A stretch of 64,000 bases of DNA. Origin: Incurvaria masculella (Eukaryota; Arthropoda; Insecta; Lepidoptera; Incurvariidae). Positions 62,501 to 64,000 of this stretch are shown here, one piece after another. The stretch lies in assembly GCA_946894095.1 (NCBI GenBank), contig OX335643.1, positions 7,365,036 to 7,429,035 of the forward strand, read 5' to 3'. Numbering within the stretch: the first letter of the stretch is position 1; each line of letters starts with the position of its first letter. The notes below the pieces were generated by a model. It was not told where the DNA came from and ran no database searches. It was given only the letters and a program-made list of their open reading frames with translations. Made by a program: the position numbers and the translations under genes.

Positions 62501-63417
62501 TTCTGTCTCCGTCGTCGTCTCTGTATCCGGGTGGGATGAACTCGTCTCACCGACGATGTACCCCGGGACAGTGCGGGCGCTGACCTTCACCACAGCGATG
62601 GCGGCTTCATTTCCATCTTGATCCACAAGTTCACATTTGTACCAGCTCAAATCCTCAGGTTTTACGTCATTTATCTGTGTGCAGTTCCAAACGAGCTCAA
62701 TGTTTTATATGGTACGAGTGATGCTGAAACCTCTCAAAATCCATGGTACTCGTAATTATTATTATAATAGGGTTATAATTCAACCCTAGACTAGAGGAAC
62801 ACATATGTGCGCAAGACTTATATGATTTTCTCATGGATATTAAAAAAAATATCATCAAAATCGGTTCACCCTGGCGAAAGTTATGAGGTAACAAAGATAA
62901 AAAAAAACATACAGACGAATTGATAACTTCCTCCTTTTTTGAAGTCGGTTAAAAATCACTCACATGGACACATGTTACAACTAAACCGAACTTATAACGA
63001 ATTAAAGCGAAGGAAATACTTTTTCACCAACCAGGTAATTGACACTTACAAAGCAAGTGTTACGTGCAATTTTAGTGAACAGTTTTAAAAAATAGACTTG
63101 ATGCGTTCATAAAATAGTTTAAAAAAAAAGTTCACTACCAATTATGAACTAAAAAGTACATGTATCCGTTTTAAGCTAATAGTGTACTTGAATCATAATA
63201 ACAGTAATTATAAAACCGATATAATAACAAATAAAATTAAAATGAAGAGCCGTTGGCTGAATACACGTATTTTATTCTACCGAATGTAGAATCCAATGTA
63301 AAAATGATGTGTCCACATTACCTGCAGTGTCAAGATTTGCGATGCCCCTTCGAGACGCTCTTCAATGTCAACTCTACCAAATAAATGTTCGTGATAGATG
63401 ACTTCGTCCCCCTTTAC
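41349..63417 (-). CDS. Modular Ig / Mind-bomb-type SH3 repeat protein, 17 exons, 5' end outside window
   Basis: Not recognised as a named gene. Exons in transcript order: 63417-63322, 62674-62324, 61064-60920, 60398-59089 (broken), 58070-57926, 57385-57276, 57194-57090, 52493-52200, 50696-50552, 47546-47469 (frameshifted), 47324-47223, 46677-46432, 44853-44709, 43550-43441, 42366-42265, 41863-41759, 41549-41349. A module is four exons: DC plus strand-B Cys to the C-strand Trp; strands C'-E; strands F-G (EDAGWYTCEL), linker and SH3 first half (GDLVQVL-DEDTV); SH3 second half (LGKIG...W-Y-P--VTKLA). SH3 blocks match the repeat domain of Mind bomb ligases (Pfam SH3_15). Introns are GT-AG with consistent phases. 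Extra Cys residues and Ig domains suggest a secreted or surface protein. No signal peptide or membrane segment is in view. Confidence 0.82.
41759..41863 (-). CDS. Ig/SH3 gene, module V: Ig strands F-G
   Basis: Reads ITNMKPEDAGWYTCELRNSD and then DQLAAVRAVELKFEP. D-GWYTC is the Ig strand-F signature with the second disulfide Cys. Phase 0/0. Unlike the other modules, this exon stops without the linker and SH3 half. Confidence 0.88.
42265..42366 (-). CDS. Ig/SH3 gene, module V: Ig strands C'-E
   Basis: Encodes 34 residues in phase 0/0: AKGGVRISRGVDLEVRNPRI and then KIFRDYLPTTNTLE. Equivalent to 57090-57194 (IKDGKRISRDYDK...). GTTACCAG acceptor, GTAAGA donor. Confidence 0.85.
42888..43165 (-). 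mobile_element. SINE, antisense, in Ig/SH3 gene intron
   Basis: A T-run at 42890, GTGACTGGACATGGATGGCT, GCACGGCTACATTGAACTGG, GGAAAACACGGACAATTTTC and CCCTACCACCTAGTAAG. The tRNA-like head is missing; unrelated sequence follows. Confidence 0.8.
43441..43550 (-). CDS. Ig/SH3 gene, module V: Ig strands A-C
   Basis: Reads CVRSYATTIIKKERVGNGEK, then LICTVNMSSSDLYLSW. Has the module-start Cys, the strand-B Cys (LICTV) and the strand-C Trp at its last codon. Opens in phase 1 after 44709 and ends in phase 0 at GTAAGT. Confidence 0.87.
43560..44700. other. Intron between modules V and IV
   Basis: AT-rich, with no exon, RNA or clear repeat that I can support. Confidence 0.5.
44709..44853 (-). CDS. 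Ig/SH3 gene, module IV: SH3 second half
   Basis: Reads SLGKIGRVSSEYFGDQFSVE and then LCNATWTFNPRAVIKIASVG. LGKIGRV...W-FNP--V-K is the second half of a Mind bomb-type SH3 repeat. 145 bp, phase 0 to 1, like its three paralogs. TTTTCAG acceptor, GTAAGC donor. Confidence 0.88.
45900..46320 (-). mobile_element. LINE C-terminal domain fragment
   Basis: The minus strand reads PKSNDIFLVDITITHGENFD and then KAENEK; in another frame PIVMSTNSVVPKNYAKNLEI. These match the conserved post-reverse-transcriptase region of some LINEs (LVDI-IPH--N--KA-EK; VP-V-GA-G-VPK). Broken by frameshifts. Confidence 0.65.
46432..46677 (-). CDS. Ig/SH3 gene, module IV: Ig F-G, linker, SH3 first half
   Basis: Reads IDNIKPDDSGWYTCEVTTGG, a Thr-rich linker, then KGDLVWVLNDAETVEQLQVN and HGEWVPEMDE. 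Of all the modules this is closest to Mind bomb repeats, which carry GHG-W---M before LGK-G. The acceptor is a slightly unusual TTTTTTAAG. 82 codons, phase 0/0. Confidence 0.87.
47223..47324 (-). CDS. Ig/SH3 gene, module IV: Ig strands C'-E
   Basis: Reads KKDSKRISHDDISEMENFNI and then IEEFSFSYTRYTLQ, 34 codons in phase 0/0. KRIS aligns with the same position in modules III and V. GTTAACAG acceptor, GTACAA donor. Confidence 0.83.
47469..47546 (-). pseudogene. Ig/SH3 gene, module IV: first Ig exon, 32 bp shorter and out of frame
   Basis: Splice sites are kept (CCATCAG acceptor, GTAAGTG donor) and both ends align with 57276-57385 (GACGCGACTGTC; GTGGTCAACATACC...CATGTCATATGG). The middle is 32 bp shorter, so the start frame (DCVHSDATVS) no longer meets the end frame (VVNIPVDSHVIW), and the strand-B Cys block is lost. 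If included, the transcript shifts frame. It could also be an assembly error. Confidence 0.75.
47586..47699. mobile_element. Small MITE, partial copy
   Basis: AAAATCCCAAAGTACCCTTT, GTAACCGAAAGTTAATG and GGTAGTTGGAGGTGGTTAAA match the family at 16737-16872. One arm is shortened. It starts 40 bp upstream of the broken exon 47469-47546. Confidence 0.65.
47856..47994. mobile_element. Small fold-back MITE, best copy
   Basis: CCCTATTTTCACCACCTCTA pairs with TGGAGGTGGTGGAAACGGG. Core AGTAACTTACGGTTACATTG / CGTGTAACCGAAAGGTACAT. Same family as 16737-16872. Confidence 0.8.
48000..48990. other. Intron sequence without recognised features
   Basis: AT-rich, with small repeats such as CACTACTACTACTACCC near 48780. 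No exon seen. Confidence 0.45.
48990..49484 (+). mobile_element. LINE RNase H-region fragment, sense
   Basis: VKDAWTLAWKKSSSTKGKYY, ASIQLKIPVKPWFHIY and then TICRLRLGHNCSPVHLARLR, with frame breaks, parallel the same stretch of the ORF at 59427-60188 (RTQKERGRHYAQLQTDIPIK, ICRMRLGHCCTPVMLAKLR). It is cut off where the MITE at 49486 begins. Confidence 0.75.
49486..49916 (+). mobile_element. TTAA-flanked MITE, copy 3, one end missing
   Basis: From CTTTATTTGATCAAACTAGA to GCGTTGGGCCACCTTAA, aligning with 6175-6618 in the same orientation. The first ~110 bp are absent, replaced by the LINE fragment ending at 49484. Confidence 0.88.
49917..50551. other. Intron sequence before the module III SH3 exon
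   Basis: AT-rich. AAAGGGCCTTTCTTACC and AATAAAGGCCCTTTATGTG (about 50416 and 50476) form a short inverted repeat. No exon seen. Confidence 0.45.
50552..50696 (-). CDS. Ig/SH3 gene, module III: SH3 second half
   Basis: Reads TLGKIGRVITQDIVNDVYVR, ICGTEWWYRPNTITKLASAG and SSMPEVSS. 145 bp, phase 0 to 1. Keeps the extra Cys before the Trp pair. GTAAAT donor. Confidence 0.88.
51075..51572. mobile_element. 498-bp fold-back MITE with nested inverted repeats
   Basis: Ends TTAGGCCTGG and CGGGCCTAA. GGTTTTTCAATAGTCAGATA is matched by TATCTGACTATTGAAAAATC-type sequence at the other end. An inner pair, CTGATCGGGCTAGCTCGATT plus TTTCACCATTG-type arms (51200-51245 and 51460-51500), nests inside. Confidence 0.88.
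52200..52493 (-). CDS. Ig/SH3 gene, module III: Ig F-G, linker, SH3 first half
   Basis: Reads IIDIMPEDAGWYTCELRTDV, an acidic EEEED and Ala-rich stretch, then YGDVVQVFSDEETVKKRFEI and LPFPDDMRQ. 98 codons, phase 0/0. The linker differs completely from the Thr/Glu linker of modules I and II. Confidence 0.88.
52685..52925. repeat. Imperfect ~130-bp tandem duplication in intron
   Basis: GCGCTTCTTCAACGTCAAAT, AGCTGTAAAGAGATCCAATT and TGCCAAGCATCA near 52695-52770 recur diverged at 52838-52910 (GCACTTCGTCAAGGACAAAT, TCTGTAAAGAGATGCAATTG, GCCGAAGCATCA). Confidence 0.7.
53140..55765 (+). mobile_element. Degenerate LINE with endonuclease and reverse transcriptase
   Basis: Lies in the intron between module III exons 57090 and 52493, antisense to the gene. 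Endonuclease blocks: FTDTWLNDDINNAAF, EGGGVMIAIS, VIIILGDFNF, then NRSLDLVLTN and LDPHHPQLEI. Reverse transcriptase: LDQNKSAGPDGIPSIFSKRC, WKEARIVPVYKMG, NYRPISLLS, DFSSAFDKVNHFLLLKKL, SGVPQGSHLGPILFTLFIN, LFADDLKLF. Several frame breaks and an internal deletion make it non-functional. The tail region ends in AAATAAATAAATAAATTTT near 55765. Jockey/CR1-like by block sequence. Confidence 0.9.
55790..55985 (+). mobile_element. Second LINE C-terminal fragment
   Basis: Reads RWDDDIKGISGKQWFRTAED and then REAYVQQWTQTR, resembling the C-terminus found in many insect LINE ORFs (RW-DDI---G--W---A-DR--W---E-YVQQWT). It sits directly after the tail of the LINE before it. Confidence 0.7.
55990..56600. 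other. Intron with a GC-rich island
   Basis: 56220-56530 is much more GC-rich than its surroundings (GCCGCCCCGCCGCCGCGCC at about 56445). It contains long open frames on the minus strand with no recognisable domain and no splice-consistent place in the Ig/SH3 gene. It may be a repeat or a relic of a GC-rich exon. Confidence 0.35.
56603..56826. mobile_element. 224-bp fold-back MITE
   Basis: GCAGGCCTATTCCTG at the left pairs with CAGGAATAAGGCCTGC at the right, and CTTTTATAGCGGTTTTCAAA with TTTGAAAACCGCTATAAAAG. Near-perfect palindrome around a short loop. Confidence 0.88.
57090..57194 (-). CDS. Ig/SH3 gene, module III: Ig strands C'-E
   Basis: Reads IKDGKRISRDYDKYNDRDPR and then IIVQTYYFLKTIILQ, 35 codons in phase 0/0. 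A canonical Ig C-C'-D-E pattern. TCAACAG acceptor, GTATGA donor. Confidence 0.87.
57276..57385 (-). CDS. Ig/SH3 gene, module III: Ig strands A-C
   Basis: Reads CIQSEATVTITKDIFNGNLQ and then LSCTVVNKPDDSHVLW. Module-start Cys, strand-B LSCTV and strand-C Trp all present. 110 bp, opens in phase 1, ends in phase 0 at GTAAGT. Confidence 0.88.
57926..58070 (-). CDS. Ig/SH3 gene, module II: SH3 second half
   Basis: Reads TLGKIGKITMVDAVKDIAVE, ICGGMWWYSPDSVTKLAPAG and NSTPEISS. Differs from the module I exon 60920-61064 at 4 of 48 residues, and the flanking intron is also nearly identical. Its partner first half is broken. Confidence 0.85.
58340..58530 (+). repeat. Interspersed repeat family B, copy 3 (in duplicated segment)
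   Basis: CCACGCTCAGCGAGGCATCA and GTTGCTGAGCTATCAAGCTT. Its sister at 62030-62215 was made by the segmental duplication, not by independent insertion. Confidence 0.7.
58614..59074. other. AT-rich insert specific to duplication copy A
   Basis: Absent from the sister copy between AAGCAGA and CCGTCAC. Contains TTATATTATATTATTACATT low-complexity runs and a LINE-tail-like TTCATTTATTTGCAAAT. No coding content. Probably a mobile insertion of unknown type. Confidence 0.55.
59124..59136 (+). repeat. Target-site duplication, left copy
   Basis: CAAAGCGCCTCTT, identical to 60186-60198, flanks the LINE insert. The intact paralog at 62324-62674 has this sequence once. Confidence 0.9.
59137..60185 (-). 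mobile_element. 5'-truncated non-LTR retrotransposon (RNase H end) inserted in an exon
   Basis: 1049 bp bounded by 13-bp duplications. On the minus strand it starts inside an RNase H domain and ends in an ATC-repeat tail next to the left duplication. A 5' truncation with a simple-repeat tail is typical of target-primed integration. It probably belongs to an RNase H-bearing clade such as I or its relatives. Confidence 0.9.
59427..60188 (-). CDS. LINE ORF2 C-terminus: RNase H and zinc-knuckle-like tail
   Basis: 254 residues truncated at the left. RNase H blocks: TGECVAVCEAI (catalytic Glu), ILTDSLSCLQAL (Asp), LAWVPSHVGIDGNELVDTLA (His, Asn, Asp). The first Asp block is missing through truncation. 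Then RMRLGHCCTPVMLAKLRVRD and CECGLAEGDLNHMFFSCPL, a Cys/His motif common after RNase H in these elements. The frame is uninterrupted, so the insertion is young. Confidence 0.88.
   Translation of the reverse strand: MTSVFTGECVAVCEAINFIRSKKFPKTVILTDSLSCLQALHQYPFHAKISQIILNIKEALVGCLEENLEVLLAWVPSHVGIDGNELVDTLAKEAILTGDRRTFIVYPNDLLSLPKVTLRRDWCRVWSRTQKERGRHYAQLQTDIPIKPWFSKHKYMSKSETSIICRMRLGHCCTPVMLAKLRVRDSSLCECGLAEGDLNHMFFSCPLNTPSLYTILPRFKIPLPTNISCLLTLSHPSYLKVLSYFIKNHNIKL
60186..60198 (+). repeat. Target-site duplication, right copy
   Basis: Same 13 bases as 59124-59136. In the coding sense it reads AAGAGGCGCTTTG, part of the KRRFG codons of the SH3 half. Confidence 0.9.
60920..61064 (-). CDS. Ig/SH3 gene, module I: SH3 second half
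   Basis: Reads TLGKIGKITMVDAVKDIVVE, ICGGRWWYSPDSVTKLARAG and KSTPEISS. 145 bp, phase 0 to 1. Phase and sequence show it follows 62324-62674. Confidence 0.88.
61196..61957 (-). mobile_element. LINE 3' fragment inserted in the duplicated intron
   Basis: The minus strand holds a ~121-codon open frame: FCTPGAYQNDHISNFRASLK, DIRKRRNTHVLSLLFGLLNN, SAARMWNQLPLDVRTSQSIN, a Jockey/CR1-type reverse transcriptase C-terminus, then a 3' UTR with an AT run (61505-61526) and a TTTCA-repeat tail. The sister intron at 58070-58330 lacks it, so it inserted after the duplication. Confidence 0.82.
62030..62215 (+). repeat. Interspersed repeat family B, copy 4 (in duplicated segment)
   Basis: CCACGCTCAGCGAGGCACCG, CGCAGAGCTATCAAGC and GACTCCAAGGTTATATG. 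Partner of 58340-58530. Confidence 0.7.
62324..62674 (-). CDS. Ig/SH3 gene, module I: Ig F-G, Thr/Glu linker, SH3 first half
   Basis: Reads INDVKPEDLSWYKCELVDQD, then a linker of TETETPTET-type repeats of about 30 residues, then EGDLVQVLADEDTVKRRFGS and RIGFTDEMRK. 117 codons, phase 0/0, ACACAG acceptor. The linker may be O-glycosylated if secreted (inference). It is the intact paralog of the broken exon 59089-60398. Confidence 0.88.
62800..62955 (+). repeat. LINE-tail-like repeat, copy 2
   Basis: GACTTATATGATTTTCTCAT, ATCAAAATCGGTTCACCCTG, GTTATGAGGTAACAAAGATA and CCTTTTTTGAAGTCGGTTAA. Same family as 39500-39835. Confidence 0.65.
63322..63417 (-). CDS. Ig/SH3 gene, module I: Ig strands C'-E (first visible exon)
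   Basis: Reads VKGDEVIYHEHLFGRVDIEE and then RLEGASQILTLQ, 32 codons in phase 0/0, in the position of 57090-57194. TGCCAG acceptor, GTAATG donor. The matching first Ig exon must lie beyond 64000. Confidence 0.8.
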
Positions 63418-63519
63418 CTGGCATACGAGGAATGCATGTTATGAATATCATACATCTTTTGATGTTGAATATTTTCCTAAATTAGCTAGTTATTTCTGAT
63501 AATATAAAACTGAAATTCA

Positions 63520-63676
63520 TACAGGGTGTTAGCGGAGGTATGGTGTTCCTTGGCAAATTTGGAGCAAAAAACATTTTTGTGTACGACTGAAAATAATGTT
63601 TTCTACCTTTTTTGCTCCAAATATGCCAAGAAACACGTGGTTAACATTTGGACCATACCTCCGCTAACACCCTGTA
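63520..63676. mobile_element. 157-bp MITE with perfect 25-bp terminal inverted repeats
   Basis: TACAGGGTGTTAGCGGAGGT at the left and ACCTCCGCTAACACCCTGTA at the right, extended by ATGGT/ACCAT. Arms continue inward as TTGGAGCAAAAAA / TTTTTTGCTCCAA. TA bounds the CAGGGTG ends, as in Tc1/mariner-type MITEs. Perfect ends imply recent insertion. Confidence 0.93.
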
Positions 63677-63751
63677 TAATGTTAGTAAATATTTTTTTTT
63701 AAATCGCAATTAGGAAAATTATGCAGGTGTGATTCAAATAATCTATAGCAT

Positions 63752-64000
63752 TTAAGGTGGGCCATCCTGCTCAACTCCCCATAAAAACGGGGAAAGAAGA
63801 TCACGCCCATATTTCTTGTCAGAGATCCCAAATTTTGCTCAAAATAGCTTTATTTGATTGATGACCGTTGGCATTGTAAAATTGTGTTTGGTTCTAAGTT
63901 ATAAGGTCCGAAAGTTCGAATTTTTCACGCGTTTTATACAATAACTTTGAGGTGGATTAAGCAATGATAAAGTAAGAACATCTTAAAAAGATTAGTCATG
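63752..64000 (+). mobile_element. TTAA-flanked MITE, copy 4, cut by the window end
   Basis: TTAAGGTGGGCCATCCTGCT, then GAAAGAAGATCACGCCCATA and GGCATTGTAAAATTGTGTTT align with 6069-6310. The right part lies outside the window. Confidence 0.88.

Noticed and set aside
62238..62621. Plus-strand 127-codon frame rich in Ser-Val
   Set aside because: Antisense of the Thr/Glu linker exon of the Ig/SH3 gene.

Overview
Organism. The window is animal nuclear DNA, almost certainly from a moth or butterfly (Lepidoptera). The evidence is small GT-AG-spliced exons in AT-rich introns, an insect-type Sos gene, and dense insect interspersed repeats: tRNA-derived SINEs, a repeat ending in a GTCC tandem tract and an AGTGCGAGTCSGACTCGCAC motif, fold-back MITEs, a mariner, and many 5'-truncated LINE pieces. 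The species cannot be named from the sequence.

Layout, 1-26 kb, + strand. Nineteen exons (545-23954) encode the C-terminal ~876 residues of Son of sevenless (Sos), the Ras guanine nucleotide exchange factor: the end of the REM (RasGEF-N) domain, the whole Cdc25 catalytic domain, and a long GC-rich proline-rich tail with Grb2/Drk-type SH3-binding motifs. All splice phases agree from exon to exon. The N-terminal exons (histone fold, DH, PH) lie left of the window. Introns carry LINE, SINE and MITE insertions; one TTAA-flanked MITE ends 24 bp before exon 8. The 3' UTR probably runs to about 25.9 kb.

26-41 kb. No host gene was recognised with confidence. The stretch holds an apparently intact mariner (27160-28444, 341-aa DD34D transposase), SINE and LINE debris, and a nearly identical 102-bp inverted repeat pair 2.1 kb apart.

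41-64 kb, - strand. Seventeen exons (63417 down to 41349, 5' end outside the window) form a modular gene. The repeating unit is four exons with phase-1 boundaries: three encode one immunoglobulin domain, and the end of the third plus the fourth encode an SH3-like domain of the Mind bomb repeat type, joined by a Thr/Glu-rich linker. Five modules are seen. The last has only the Ig domain and is followed by a coiled-coil C-terminal exon. Module II has lost its Ig domain by an in-frame fusion and was then hit by a LINE with a 13-bp target-site duplication. Module IV has a 32-bp deletion in its first exon. Because each module is phase-symmetric, whole-module skipping would keep the frame. This Ig plus Mind-bomb-SH3 chain, with added cysteines suggesting an extracellular protein, is the most interesting thing in the window; I do not recognise the gene.

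The two genes converge (Sos on +, the Ig/SH3 gene on -) across about 15 kb of repeat-rich DNA. Nothing in the sequence suggests that they act together.
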